Shown here: positions 35,301-44,569 of the stretch, piece by piece
Position numbering within the stretch: the first letter of the stretch is position 1
How the letters are laid out: each line of letters begins with the position of its first letter
Assembly: GCF_003054965.1 (NCBI RefSeq)
Contig: NZ_MIES01000033.1
Span: 62,001-126,000, forward strand
Direction: 5' to 3'
DNA from: Saccharospirillum sp. MSK14-1
Lineage (GTDB): Bacteria; Pseudomonadota; Gammaproteobacteria; Pseudomonadales; Natronospirillaceae
DNA length: 64,000 nt
Made by a program: the position numbers and the translations under genes
Notes under the pieces: model-generated
Told to the model about the DNA's origin: nothing
Database searches by the model: none
Seen by the model: only the letters and a program-made list of their open reading frames with translations

Positions 35301-37148
35301 TTAATCACCCAGCATCTCAACGTCGCGCACACCACCTTTGTCGGCACTGGTGGCCAGTAAGGCATAGGCTTTTAACGCTGTGGTCACCTTGCGCTTGCGG
35401 GGTGCGGCTGGTTTCCAGGCTGTTGCGCCGCGGGCTGACATCTCAGTACGGCGTGCGGTCAGTTCGTCATCGCTGATGTCGATGCGAATGGAGCGGTTTG
35501 GAATGTCGATGACAATGTCATCGCCTTCCTGTACCAGGGCGATGTTACCGCCTGCGGCCGCTTCAGGAGACACGTGCCCGATCGACAGCCCAGAGGTGCC
35601 GCCAGAGAAACGTCCGTCGGTCAGCAAGGCACAGGCTTTGCCCAGACCTTTGGATTTCAAGTAACTGGTCGGGTAGAGCATTTCCTGCATACCCGGGCCG
35701 CCTTTGGGGCCTTCGTAACGGATGATAACGACATCGCCTTCTTTAACGGTGTCGCCCAGAATGCCTTCAACGGCGGCGTCCTGGCTTTCAAAGATGCGTG
35801 CCTTGCCGGTGAACTTGAGAATGCTGTCATCGACGCCGGCGGTTTTCACCACACAACCATTTTCCGCGAGATTACCGTACAGCACTGCCAAACCGCCTTC
35901 GCTGCTGTAGGCGTGTTCCAGGGAGCGGATACAACCGTGTTCACGATCGCCATCGAGCGTCGGCCAGCGGGTCGATTGGCTAAAGGCTTCCTGTGTCGGA
36001 ATACCCGCCGGGCCGGCGCGGAAGAATTCTTTAACGGCTGAATCATCGGTGCGCATGATGTCCCACTGAGCGAGACCTTCGGCCAGTGTTTTGGAATGCA
36101 CCGTCGGCAAATCGGTGTGCAGCAGACCGGCGCGGTCGAGCTCGCCGAGAATGGAATAGATGCCGCCAGCGCGATGCACGTCTTCCATATGATAATTCGG
36201 GTTGTTGGGCGCCACCTTGCACAGCTGCGGAATCACGCGTGACATCCGGTCGATATCGGTCAGCGTGAAGTCGACTTCACCTTCCTGAGCAGCGGCCAGC
36301 AAATGCAGGATGGTGTTGGTGGAGCCACCCATGGAGATATCCAGCGCCATGGCGTTCTCAAACGCTTTAAAGCTGGCGATGGAGCGCGGCAGCACGCTGT
36401 CGTCGTTCTCTTCGTAATAGCGTTTGGCCAGACCGACAATGCGTTGACCGGCTTCGACGAACAGGCGGCGGCGGTCAGAGTGCGTGGCCAAAGTACTGCC
36501 ATTACCCGGCAGCGACAGACCGATGGCTTCGGTCAGACAGTTCATCGAGTTGGCGGTGAACATGCCCGAGCAGGATCCGCAGGTTGGGCAGGCGGAGCGT
36601 TCGTATTCATTGACCAGTTCGTCATCGGCGTTGGGGTCGGCCGCGATGACCATGGCATCGACCAAATCGAGACCGTGATCGGCCAACTTGGTTTTACCGG
36701 CCTCCATCGGGCCGCCGGAAACAAAGATCACCGGAATGTTCAGGCGCATGGCGGCGTTGAGCATTCCCGGGGTGATTTTGTCGCAGTTGGAAATGCATAC
36801 CAGGGCATCGGCGCAGTGGGCGTTGACCATGTATTCCACGGCATCGGAAATGACTTCGCGCGATGGCAAACTGTAGAGCATGCCGTCGTGGCCCATGGCA
36901 ATGCCGTCATCGACGGCGATGGTGTTAAATTCTTTAGCGACACCACCAGCCGCTTCGATTTCGCGGCACACCAGCTGCCCGAGGTCTTTGAGATGGACAT
37001 GGCCGGGAACGAACTGGGTAAAGGAGTTGGCGACGGCGATGATCGGTTTGTGGAAATCGTCGTCTTTCATACCGGTGGCGCGCCAGAGCGCACGGGCGCC
37101 AGCCATATTGCGGCCGGCAGTGGACGTTTTCGAGCGATACTCAGGCAT
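35301..37148 (-). CDS. ilvD: Dihydroxy-acid dehydratase
   Basis: IlvD is the Fe-S dehydratase of branched-chain amino acid synthesis that acts after IlvI/IlvH and IlvC. The 615-residue product matches the long (enterobacterial) form. It shows [20 protein letters not shown] at the N-terminus. Cluster and metal cysteines are in [10 protein letters not shown] and [17 protein letters not shown], and [19 protein letters not shown] lies near the C-terminus. It is separated from ilvIH by some 23 kb. It is divergent from an outer-membrane-like hypothetical gene and upstream of mutY. Confidence 0.97.
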   Translation of the reverse strand: MPEYRSKTSTAGRNMAGARALWRATGMKDDDFHKPIIAVANSFTQFVPGHVHLKDLGQLVCREIEAAGGVAKEFNTIAVDDGIAMGHDGMLYSLPSREVISDAVEYMVNAHCADALVCISNCDKITPGMLNAAMRLNIPVIFVSGGPMEAGKTKLADHGLDLVDAMVIAADPNADDELVNEYERSACPTCGSCSGMFTANSMNCLTEAIGLSLPGNGSTLATHSDRRRLFVEAGQRIVGLAKRYYEENDDSVLPRSIASFKAFENAMALDISMGGSTNTILHLLAAAQEGEVDFTLTDIDRMSRVIPQLCKVAPNNPNYHMEDVHRAGGIYSILGELDRAGLLHTDLPTVHSKTLAEGLAQWDIMRTDDSAVKEFFRAGPAGIPTQEAFSQSTRWPTLDGDREHGCIRSLEHAYSSEGGLAVLYGNLAENGCVVKTAGVDDSILKFTGKARIFESQDAAVEGILGDTVKEGDVVIIRYEGPKGGPGMQEMLYPTSYLKSKGLGKACALLTDGRFSGGTSGLSIGHVSPEAAAGGNIALVQEGDDIVIDIPNRSIRIDISDDELTARRTEMSARGATAWKPAAPRKRKVTTALKAYALLATSADKGGVRDVEMLGD

Positions 37149-37310
37149 GATGGTCTTCCTGCGTTAGTCGGGCGGAGCACGGACGCCGTCCGGTGATTAT
37201 TCTAATGGTGCATTGTACTGAAGGGTTCGCCGATACGCAGTGCAATATTGCCAATGGATTGTTTCTTTTGGCGACATACAGGATTCGGGGATGGAAAGGA
37301 GTGATAGCGA

Positions 37311-37994
37311 ATGAAGTCTGCACGTTGGTTAACGGTGCTGTTGCTGACACTGGCGCAGTTTGCAGGGGCAAAGGTTGTATTGGCCGCCTCTGAGGTTGAG
37401 GGTTGTTGGCTGTATCCCGAACACATTCCGGTCATGCCGATTGTGGGAGGGGAGTGGCAATTCAATGGCCTTACCCGGGCTGGCATCGATGTGCAGGAAG
37501 ATGAGTTGTACTACACCGAAGTCGGACACGCGTTTAAAGCGGATATGGGGCTGATAGCCAAAATACCGTGGGTTGATCTGTGTGCTCGTGCAACCTGGGG
37601 TGTAATGACCAGCGGTTATCATGAGTTGAATGAATCCGATGTTCGTCTGAATGCAAAGACGGTGGAAATAGGGCTGCGTTATTATCGCGATGAAATATTT
37701 TGGCTGGGTGCGGATTGGGTCTATCACTACGACTTAGTGCATCGCTACGACAGCGGTAATGTTGGATCCGGAGATGGGCTTAATGACGTCAGTCGCGCCT
37801 ACGATGAAGGCTTTGGTTGGAATCTCAGAGTCGGTGGTGGACCAGGTTGGATCGGCTTGAATCACGTTTTTTATGAATCCGATGTGGCAAAAAATTATGG
37901 GGTCTCCCGCTTGTCATTAGGCATGGATTTACCCGCCATTTTGTTGCCTGGCTTAATCATAGGGATAGGGCAGTTGATGATGCCGGAATGGTAA
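37311..37994 (+). CDS. Hypothetical exported protein, probable small outer-membrane beta-barrel
   Basis: I do not recognise this gene. AAAGGAG lies upstream of the ATG. The 227-residue product has a signal peptide (WLTVLLLTLAQFAGAKVVLA) and then alternating polar/aromatic stretches of about 10 residues that look like barrel strands (VEIGLRYYRDEIFWLGADW, WNLRVGGGPGWIGLNHVFYE). Many Tyr/Trp residues sit at predicted strand ends. The C-terminus is hydrophobic and ends in Trp, which fits barrel insertion. The gene is A+T-richer than ilvD and opp on either side and stands alone with its own terminator. Confidence 0.75.
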   Translation: MKSARWLTVLLLTLAQFAGAKVVLAASEVEGCWLYPEHIPVMPIVGGEWQFNGLTRAGIDVQEDELYYTEVGHAFKADMGLIAKIPWVDLCARATWGVMTSGYHELNESDVRLNAKTVEIGLRYYRDEIFWLGADWVYHYDLVHRYDSGNVGSGDGLNDVSRAYDEGFGWNLRVGGGPGWIGLNHVFYESDVAKNYGVSRLSLGMDLPAILLPGLIIGIGQLMMPEW

Positions 37995-38011
37995 TCCGGG
38001 TGGCGATGTGC

Positions 38012-38046
38012 AAAAAAAAACCGCACTCGAAAGTGCGGTTTTTTGA
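38012..38046. terminator. Bidirectional terminator between the barrel gene and oppF
   Basis: CCGCACT and AGTGCGG pair around CGAA, flanked by a run of nine A on the left and seven T on the right. It is therefore a T-tract hairpin on both strands, ending the convergent hypothetical gene and the opp operon. Confidence 0.88.
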
Positions 38047-38051
38047 GTGAC

Positions 38052-39044
38052 TCAATCGTGAAAATGACAAGCCACCTGATGCGTCCCCGCGGCGTAATCC
38101 AGCGACGGATTCTGGTCGGCGCACTTTGCCTGAGCTTTCGGGCAGCGGGTGCGGAACACACAGCCGGACGGTGGATTGATCGGTGAGGGCAAGTCGCCTT
38201 CGATCAGGATGATGTCCTTGTTGCGTTCGATCTTCGGGTCCGGAATGGGCACCGCGGAGATCAATGCCTGGGTGTATGGATGACGCGGTTGGTCGTAGAG
38301 ATCTTTGGCGTCGGCGAGCTCCATGACATTGCCCAGATAAAGCACCATGATGCGCGTGGATATGTGTTTGACCACGCTCAGATCGTGCGCAATAAAGATC
38401 AGCGACAAGCCCATCTTCTTCTGTAATTCCATCAGCAGGTTCACTACCTGCGCCTGAATCGATACATCCAAAGCCGAGACGGGTTCATCGCAGATGATCA
38501 GTTTTGGCTTCAGGATCAGTGCCCGGGCAATACCAATACGCTGACACTGACCACCGGAGAATTCGTGCGGGTAGCGATTCACCTGGTTGGGCAGCAGACC
38601 AACGGTTTTCATCATCTCCTGCACTTTGGCCTGAACTTCCGCCTGCGGCATTTTCGGGAAATGCGTGCGCAGTGGCTCAGCGATGATCTGGCCGATGGTC
38701 ATGCGCGGGTTCAGCGATGCCAGCGGGTCCTGGAAGATCATCTGGATGTCTTTGCGGTGCGCACGCATCTGGCGGTCTTTCAGCGGAGCCAGGTCCTGGC
38801 CGAGCCAAACAATTTCACCGGTTTCAACGGGTAACATGCGGATGACTGCTCGAGCCAGCGTCGACTTACCGCAACCGGATTCACCCACAATGCCCAGCGT
38901 TTCGCCTTCGTACAGATCGAATGAAACGTTGTTCACCGCTTTCAGTTTTTTCGGTTGGGTCCAGGGCATAGCGCCTTTGGCGTGGATGTCGAACTGGACT
39001 TTCAGGTCCTTGACCGACAGCAGTTTTTTCTTCGCTTCGCTCAT
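38052..39044 (-). CDS. oppF: Oligopeptide ABC transporter ATP-binding protein OppF
   Basis: This is the second ATPase of the oligopeptide importer. The 330-residue protein has Walker A GESGCGKSTLAR, signature FSGGQCQRIGIARAL, Walker B LIICDEPVSALD and a switch histidine in FIAHDLSVV. The C-terminal oligopeptide-type extension has cysteines in GCVFRTRCPKAQAKC and acts as the usual oligo/dipeptide-type tail. In the signature loop, Q-C-Q replaces the common Q-Q-R. It overlaps oppD by 4 bp and is the last opp gene. Confidence 0.94.
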   Translation of the reverse strand: MSEAKKKLLSVKDLKVQFDIHAKGAMPWTQPKKLKAVNNVSFDLYEGETLGIVGESGCGKSTLARAVIRMLPVETGEIVWLGQDLAPLKDRQMRAHRKDIQMIFQDPLASLNPRMTIGQIIAEPLRTHFPKMPQAEVQAKVQEMMKTVGLLPNQVNRYPHEFSGGQCQRIGIARALILKPKLIICDEPVSALDVSIQAQVVNLLMELQKKMGLSLIFIAHDLSVVKHISTRIMVLYLGNVMELADAKDLYDQPRHPYTQALISAVPIPDPKIERNKDIILIEGDLPSPINPPSGCVFRTRCPKAQAKCADQNPSLDYAAGTHQVACHFHD

Positions 39045-40012
39045 CGTAAGGCCTCCGGTTCGAAGTGGCAGGCACGTTGCCGGTTCAGACTATTTTGCGC
39101 CGTTAATTCAGGCATTACCTGGGCACAATGGTCGTTAGCATGCGGGCAACGTGGCTGGAATGGACAGCCGACTGGCATGTCGAGCATGTTCGGTGGGTTG
39201 CCGGGAATGGTCAGCAGTTCATCGCTGGCCTGATCCAGACGCGGGATGGCCTTGAGCAGCCCTTGGGTATAGGGATGGCTGGGTGCGTCGAACACCGCTT
39301 CGGTATCGCCGTACTCCATGACTCGGCCGCCGTACATCACCAGCGTGCGTTCGCAGGCGCCGGCAACGACACCGAGATCGTGGGTGATCAGCATGATGGC
39401 GGTGCCAAACTCTTTTTGCAGATCGGCCAGCAGCGTCATGATTTGCGCTTGGACGGTCACGTCGAGTGCGGTGGTGGGTTCGTCGGCAATCAGCAAACGC
39501 GGGCGCAGCAGCAGCGCCATGGCGATCATCACGCGTTGCCGCATGCCGCCGGAGAATTCGTGCGGGTACATGTGAATGCGATTGCGCGCTTCGGGAATGC
39601 GCACCGCATCCAGCATGCGGATAGCTTCGTCCAGGGCGTCTTTTTGCGACAGGCCTTTATGATGACGCAGCACCTCGGTGAGTTGCTGGCTGACTTTCAT
39701 AAAGGGGTTCAGCGAGGTCATCGGGTCCTGGAAGATCATGCTGATCTGATCGGCACGGATGTGATTCAACTCCGGCTCCGGCAGATTCAGAATCTCCCGG
39801 CCATCAAACTGCACGCTGCCTTCGGCGCGGCCATTGCGCGCCAGCAGGCCCATGATGGAGAAGGCGGTCTGGCTTTTACCCGAGCCGGATTCGCCGACAA
39901 TCGCCAGTGTTTCACCGGCGTCGAGATGGAAGTTCAGGCCGTTAACAGCGCACACATCGCCATCGAGAGTATCGAAGCGTACGCACAGGTCGTTTACGGT
40001 TAATAGACTCAT
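39041..40012 (-). CDS. oppD: Oligopeptide ABC transporter ATP-binding protein OppD
   Basis: This is the first ATPase of the oligopeptide importer. The 323-residue protein has Walker [13 protein letters not shown], signature [16 protein letters not shown], Walker [13 protein letters not shown] and [11 protein letters not shown]. The C-terminal cysteine-containing extension ([15 protein letters not shown]) is typical of the oligo/dipeptide-type ATPases. It lies 11 bp after oppC and overlaps oppF by 4 bp, in the standard oppABCDF order. Confidence 0.94.
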   Translation of the reverse strand: MSLLTVNDLCVRFDTLDGDVCAVNGLNFHLDAGETLAIVGESGSGKSQTAFSIMGLLARNGRAEGSVQFDGREILNLPEPELNHIRADQISMIFQDPMTSLNPFMKVSQQLTEVLRHHKGLSQKDALDEAIRMLDAVRIPEARNRIHMYPHEFSGGMRQRVMIAMALLLRPRLLIADEPTTALDVTVQAQIMTLLADLQKEFGTAIMLITHDLGVVAGACERTLVMYGGRVMEYGDTEAVFDAPSHPYTQGLLKAIPRLDQASDELLTIPGNPPNMLDMPVGCPFQPRCPHANDHCAQVMPELTAQNSLNRQRACHFEPEALR

Positions 40013-40023
40013 AATTCGTTGCC

Positions 40024-40947
40024 TTAGCGGTCTTTCGGGTCGAGGGCGTCACGGAGCCCATCGCCGATGAAAAACAGACTGGTCAGAGTGGCGATAAAGA
40101 AACCCAGAGGAAAAGCCAATTGCCAAATAGTGCCGTAGCGCATGGTTCCAGCGCCTTGATCAATCAAAGCACCCCAAGAGGTCATCGGTTCTTGGACGCC
40201 TAAACCGAGGAATGAAATAAACGACTCGGTCAGAATCATCTGAGGGATTAAGAGGGTGGCAAAGACAACCACCACGCCCATCAGGTTAGGCACGATGTGT
40301 CGGCGCACAATGGTCATAGACGTCAGGCCAGTGGCGACAGCGGCTTCAATAAACTCTTTGTTTTTCAGTGACAGTGTCTGGCCGCGAACGATCCGCGCCA
40401 TATCCATCCAGGAGATCAGGCCGATTCCGATAAACAACAGTTCTATGCGTTTACCGAATGCGACGAGTAACAAAATCAAGAAAAACATATAAGGAATGGA
40501 CATCATGATGTCGACAAAACGCATCATTAAGTTGTCTAGATGCCCTCCAAAATACCCAGCGACGGCGCCATAGAGGGTGCCAATAAAGACAGCAATCGCA
40601 GCACCAATTATACCGACGGCTAGGGAAATTTTACTGCCAAGTGCAACACGGGCGAACATGTCGCGTCCTTGCTCATCGGTACCAAAATAGTGGCCGGTTG
40701 CGATCGAAGGCGCTTGCAGACTGTCGTCTTTAAGGGCTTCCCAATCGATCTTGCTGTACTCCCACTCCGATACAAAAGGAGCACCGAAGGCAAATAAGAA
40801 GATGACGATCAATACAGCAAGGCTCGTCATGGCGGCTTTGTTTTTTGTAAAGCGAGCCATCGCCGTAGCCCAGAGACTGCGGCCGGAAACGTCATCGGCC
40901 GCCACATTTTCGGCCAATTTGGCCGTTTTCTTGGATATAAACAACAT
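40024..40947 (-). CDS. oppC: Oligopeptide ABC transporter permease OppC
   Basis: The 307-residue inner-membrane permease has an N-terminal cytoplasmic extension and about six transmembrane segments. The BPD-transporter signature, in the loop that contacts OppD/OppF, is EAAVATGLTSMTIVRRHIVPN. GTDEQGRDMFARVALG, before the core domain, is a strong OppC/DppC marker. It lies 12 bp after oppB. The sequence is slightly A+T-richer than the ATPase genes. Confidence 0.93.
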   Translation of the reverse strand: MLFISKKTAKLAENVAADDVSGRSLWATAMARFTKNKAAMTSLAVLIVIFLFAFGAPFVSEWEYSKIDWEALKDDSLQAPSIATGHYFGTDEQGRDMFARVALGSKISLAVGIIGAAIAVFIGTLYGAVAGYFGGHLDNLMMRFVDIMMSIPYMFFLILLLVAFGKRIELLFIGIGLISWMDMARIVRGQTLSLKNKEFIEAAVATGLTSMTIVRRHIVPNLMGVVVVFATLLIPQMILTESFISFLGLGVQEPMTSWGALIDQGAGTMRYGTIWQLAFPLGFFIATLTSLFFIGDGLRDALDPKDR

Positions 40948-40959
40948 GAAATAAAGCCC

Positions 40960-41883
40960 TCAGAGCCGGATCTTGGGGTCGATCCAGGCGTAGAGAATAT
41001 CGACGATGGTGTTGAACAGAATGGTCAGTGCACCCAACAGGATGGTGACGCCCATAATCACGGAATAGTCACGGTTCAGCGCTGCGTTAACGAAGTAAGC
41101 GCCGATGCCTCCGGTGGTGAAATAGACATCAATAATGACCGAGCCGGTGATCATGACCACGAAGGTTGGGCCCAGATAAGACAGCACCGGTAACATGGCC
41201 GGTTTCAGCGCGTGGCGAAACAGAATGTGTCGGAATGGCATGCCTTTGGCGCGGGCAGTACGGATGTAATTGGCGTTCAACACTTCGAGCATGCTCGAAC
41301 GGGTGATGCGGGCGATGCTGGCCAGGAAGCTGGTGCCCAGCGCAATGACCGGCAAAATGATGTATTCGATCTGACCACCGCGCCAGCCGCCGCCGGGCAG
41401 CCAGCCCAGATGCAGAGTGAATACCAGGACCAGTATGGGCGCCATGACGAAGTTGGGTAACACCTGGCCGACAATGGCAAAGCCGACCGCGAAATAGTCG
41501 CCTTTGGTGTTGTGTTTGAGCGCGGCTATGACCCCGAGGGAAATCCCCAAAACAACGGCAAACACAAAGGCCCAGAAACCGTAGGTCAGGGTGACAGGGA
41601 AGCCGCTCTCGATCATGTCGTTGACGCTCCGGTCCTTAAATTTATAGGACGGGCCGAAATCAAAATCGGTAACGATGTTGTAGATGTAGGTGCCGATCTG
41701 CTGATAAAGCGGTCGGTCCAGGCCGTATTTGGCCTCAATATTGGCCATGACTTCCGGCGGCAGGGGCTTTTCGCTGTTGAACGGGCCGCCTGGGGCCGAG
41801 TGCATCATGATGAAGGAAATGACGATCAGGACCAGCAGTGTCGGTATCGCGACACCCAGTCTTCTGATGATGAAGTTGATCAT
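40960..41883 (-). CDS. oppB: Oligopeptide ABC transporter permease OppB
   Basis: The 307-residue inner-membrane permease starts with the OppB-type segment FIIRRLGVAIPTLLVLIVISF. It has the GPF and YGLDRPLYQQ blocks before the transmembrane core. The cytoplasmic coupling loop reads RTARAKGMPFRHILFRHALKP. About six helices are predicted. It follows oppA after 199 bp that contain a strong hairpin, which probably reduces read-through and so makes the binding protein more abundant than the membrane parts. Confidence 0.94.
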   Translation of the reverse strand: MINFIIRRLGVAIPTLLVLIVISFIMMHSAPGGPFNSEKPLPPEVMANIEAKYGLDRPLYQQIGTYIYNIVTDFDFGPSYKFKDRSVNDMIESGFPVTLTYGFWAFVFAVVLGISLGVIAALKHNTKGDYFAVGFAIVGQVLPNFVMAPILVLVFTLHLGWLPGGGWRGGQIEYIILPVIALGTSFLASIARITRSSMLEVLNANYIRTARAKGMPFRHILFRHALKPAMLPVLSYLGPTFVVMITGSVIIDVYFTTGGIGAYFVNAALNRDYSVIMGVTILLGALTILFNTIVDILYAWIDPKIRL

Positions 41884-42039
41884 GCTGTTAGCCTGCTGAA
41901 AAAAACGCCGCCTATTCTACTAAAGTCCTACTCCAGCTTTCGAACATTCCTTCGGATACGCAGAGACACTGCGCCGTAAAGCTATGCAAACAAGGGTTAA
42001 TCACGGATCAGGTGGCGGAAGGTCTTTCTTTATAGGAAA

Positions 42040-42062
42040 GGCACCGCCACTAGGGCGGTGCC
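42040..42062 (-). terminator. Intercistronic hairpin between oppA and oppB
   Basis: GGCACCGCC and GGCGGTGCC form a perfect 9-bp stem with a 5-base loop. On the minus strand the stem is followed by TTTCCT, a weak T-tract, 20 bp after the oppA stop. It probably acts as a partial terminator and/or a 3' stabiliser of oppA mRNA. Confidence 0.65.
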
Positions 42063-42082
42063 GGACTTAGAACGCTAGTCGA

Positions 42083-43756
42083 TCAATGCTCAACAATGTA
42101 CAGCTCACGGCTGTAAGTGTTCTGTTGAACATCGTCGTAGCGCCAGCCTTTAACGTACGGCTTCAGCATGAAGACTTCGGTGTAGTGATAAACCGGAGCA
42201 TTCGGCATGTCGTCGGCGATCAGGTGTTCCATCTCAGTGTAGTTTTCGCTCGGATCGGCCATGGTTTTGGCTTCGGCAGACAGGCGATCGTACTCTTCAG
42301 AAACGTAGTTGGCGTCGTTGTAGCCAGACTCAGACTGCATCAGGTCCAGGAAGGTAGACGCTTCGTTGTAGTCACCACACCAGGCGCCACGGGCCACTTC
42401 AAAATTGCCATCGCTACGGGTCGTGAGGAAGGTCTGCCATTCTTGGTTAGCCAGTGTGGCTTGAACGCCGAGCTTTTCTTGCCACATGGCAGAAACGGCA
42501 ACGGCGATGGAGCGGTGGCTTTCTGAGCTGTTGAACAGCAGCTCAAAGCTCAGCGGATTTTCCGGGCCATAACCGGCTTCAGCCATCAGGCGCTTGGCTT
42601 CGGCGTCACGCTCTTCTTGAGTCATGGTGGCGAAGTCAACGGTCGGCGGAGTGAAGCCTGCTGTCAGTTCCGGTGTGAAGGTGTAAGCCGGGAACTGGCC
42701 ACCCTGGGTGACGTTCTCAACAACGATGTTGCGGTCGATGGCATAAGACAGGGCTTTACGAACACGGACGTCATCAAACGGCTCAACATCGTTGTTAAAG
42801 ATGTAGTAGTAGTTACACAGCGCCGGTACCGCGTGGGCTTGTTCCGGAGTCTGCTGTTCCAGGCGTGGATACTGACCTGCCGGGATGTCAGTTTTGTCCA
42901 GCTCGCCCGCTTCATAACGAGTCAGGCCCTGGTTTTCGTCGTTGATCACATAGGCTTCAACGCGATCGATCAGGTTTTCGTCGTTGTTCCAGTATTCGGG
43001 GTTGCGCTCCAGCACAGTGCGCTCACCGATGACGTATTCGGTCAGGGTGAAGGCGCCGTTACCTACCAGGTTGCCCGGGCGGGTCCACTCGGTGCCGTGC
43101 TCGTCAATCACCCACTGCGGTGACGGGAAAGTGGTGGAGTGCATGACCATCTGCGGGAAGTAAGGCAGCGGACGCTCCAGGTTGACTTCCAGAGTCTGGT
43201 CGTCAATGGCAGTCACACCCAGCTCTTCACCCGGCAGTTCGCCTTCAAGAACGGCATCAACATTTTCGATGGCCATCAGTGACATATACCAGGCGTAAGG
43301 AGAGGCCAATTCCGGATCAACGGCACGGCGCCAGGCGTAAACGAAGTCGCCTGCGGTGACCGCGTTGCCATCAGACCATTTGGCGTCATCACGCAGATGG
43401 AATGTCCAGGTCTGGTTGTTATTGGAGGATTCGTAACGCTCAGCAACGCCAGGAGAAGGGTTGCCGTCTTTGTCGGCATTCAGCAGACCTTCAAAGAGGT
43501 CGCGTGAGATATAGGAGCCGTCAACGTCTTCAACCACTTGCGGGTCGAAGGAAGAAATTTCGTCTAGAGCCTGATAGCGGAAAACCTGTTCAGCGGCCAA
43601 GGCTTCACCGGTAACCGGGTGAGTGGCGGCAGGGCTGGATTGTGCGGTGTCAGTTTCTGTTGTGGACTCTTCGTCACTTGAGCAACCGGCCAGGGCAACA
43701 CCTGCGATCAACGCAGCTGCCAGGCTCAGTCGCCAATGTTCAGCGATGGGTTTCAT
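42083..43756 (-). CDS. oppA: Oligopeptide-binding protein OppA (lipoprotein)
   Basis: This is the periplasmic solute-binding protein that captures peptides for OppBCDF. The 557-residue product has a signal peptide ending in a lipobox (VALAGC, Cys at about 25), so it should be membrane-tethered, unlike the free OppA of E. coli. A Ser/Thr/Glu linker follows the Cys. The SBP family 5 fold shows EISSFDPQVVEDVDGSYI, WTFHLRDDAKWSDGNAVTA and VRKALSYAIDRNIVVENV, and the C-terminus is normal. A long leader with two hairpins precedes the gene. Confidence 0.95.
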   Translation of the reverse strand: MKPIAEHWRLSLAAALIAGVALAGCSSDEESTTETDTAQSSPAATHPVTGEALAAEQVFRYQALDEISSFDPQVVEDVDGSYISRDLFEGLLNADKDGNPSPGVAERYESSNNNQTWTFHLRDDAKWSDGNAVTAGDFVYAWRRAVDPELASPYAWYMSLMAIENVDAVLEGELPGEELGVTAIDDQTLEVNLERPLPYFPQMVMHSTTFPSPQWVIDEHGTEWTRPGNLVGNGAFTLTEYVIGERTVLERNPEYWNNDENLIDRVEAYVINDENQGLTRYEAGELDKTDIPAGQYPRLEQQTPEQAHAVPALCNYYYIFNNDVEPFDDVRVRKALSYAIDRNIVVENVTQGGQFPAYTFTPELTAGFTPPTVDFATMTQEERDAEAKRLMAEAGYGPENPLSFELLFNSSESHRSIAVAVSAMWQEKLGVQATLANQEWQTFLTTRSDGNFEVARGAWCGDYNEASTFLDLMQSESGYNDANYVSEEYDRLSAEAKTMADPSENYTEMEHLIADDMPNAPVYHYTEVFMLKPYVKGWRYDDVQQNTYSRELYIVEH

Positions 43757-43822
43757 GGATGATCCTCTTTATGGTGACTGACGACTGCCAGCCTCTTGTG
43801 AAGGCCAGCAATTGAAACAAGA

Positions 43823-43849
43823 ACGGGTTGGCCAAATAAGCCAACCCGT
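43823..43849 (-). promoter_or_regulatory. Terminator-like hairpin in the oppA leader
   Basis: ACGGGTTGGC and GCCAACCCGT are perfect 10-bp arms around a 7-base loop. On the minus strand the stem is followed by TCTTGTTT, a T-rich tail. It lies about 65 nt before the oppA ATG and could attenuate transcription or serve as an RNA regulatory site. Confidence 0.5.
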
Positions 43850-43883
43850 CCAATGGAAAGCAGAGAAAGTGTCATATCTTTTC

Positions 43884-43904
43884 AAAAACATCAACGATGT
43901 TTTT
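43884..43904. repeat. Perfect inverted repeat in the oppA leader
   Basis: AAAAACATC and GATGTTTTT are perfect 9-bp arms around AAC. It lies between the predicted -10 and the 43823-43849 hairpin. It could be an operator dyad or the first stem of an RNA leader. Confidence 0.5.
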
Positions 43905-44070
43905 CATATTCTACAACCATCGGGCCGATGTGGGTCCGAAATCGGTTTCAGGTGGCATTATACCGGTTTTTTTGCAGACGATGGGCGATGATGTAAACAA
44001 TCAAAAAGGCACTCTTTTCGGACAGGAATGACACCGAAGATTGTCCTTTGCTCTGTCTTGGTGCGTGATG

Positions 44071-44460
44071 TTATTGCGATTCTGCTTCCATGGCTTCGAT
44101 CAATTTACTGAGTTCTCGCTGCAGTGCATCCGCATCGCCCAGGTTTACTTCTACCAGTCGACGCAGGTGTGACGCCGTGTCAACATCCATGGACAGGATG
44201 CTAAGGCCACACGCTTGGCGCTGTGGATGGACGTAGGCGACGCTGATTTCCATCTGCATTTCGACATCGCCCTGATCGAGGCGAATGTTAAGTTCACCCG
44301 TTTGACCGGTCTCGATGTGAGTGGCGCCTTCGTTCAACATAACCAAAGCACCTTTCAGGCTGATGTCGCGCAGCACGCCGGGGTATTGCACCTTATCGAA
44401 CACCAGAGAAACCCGGGCGTCGAAGCTGATGCGCTGAAAACGGCGTTGTTCATTAGTCAT
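44071..44460 (-). CDS. PilZ domain protein (probable c-di-GMP receptor)
   Basis: The ATG at 44460 has GAGGAAG 6 bases upstream and gives 129 residues. The PilZ c-di-GMP-binding signature is present: an arginine-rich start (RRFQRISF) and DISLKGALV, corresponding to the RxxxR and D/NxSxxG motifs. The C-terminal helix ([22 protein letters not shown]) is typical of stand-alone PilZ proteins. It is divergent from msrA. Its target is unknown; a diguanylate cyclase is encoded elsewhere in the window. Confidence 0.92.
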   Translation of the reverse strand: MTNEQRRFQRISFDARVSLVFDKVQYPGVLRDISLKGALVMLNEGATHIETGQTGELNIRLDQGDVEMQMEISVAYVHPQRQACGLSILSMDVDTASHLRRLVEVNLGDADALQRELSKLIEAMEAESQ

Positions 44461-44569
44461 CAAGACTTCCTCTGAAGGTATTGAAAACACTATAGTTGGC
44501 GCGCATCTAGGGCGCAACGCGAGGCCGGTGGTCTGGCGAACCTCATTTTCGACTGTCAGGAGTATCGAC

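Larger units (their letters stand above)
43757..44070. other. Structured leader and promoter region of oppA
   Basis: This 314-bp gap holds the oppA control region, read on the minus strand. It contains a perfect TATAAT -10 element (43957-43962, no clear -35), a hairpin at 43884-43904, a second at 43823-43849 and then the ribosome site (GAGGATC). Initiation near 43950 would give a leader of about 190 nt. No small ORF here looks coding. Confidence 0.55.

Noticed and set aside
36303..37196. A 297-codon open frame antisense to ilvD
   Set aside because: Shadow of ilvD with no family features.
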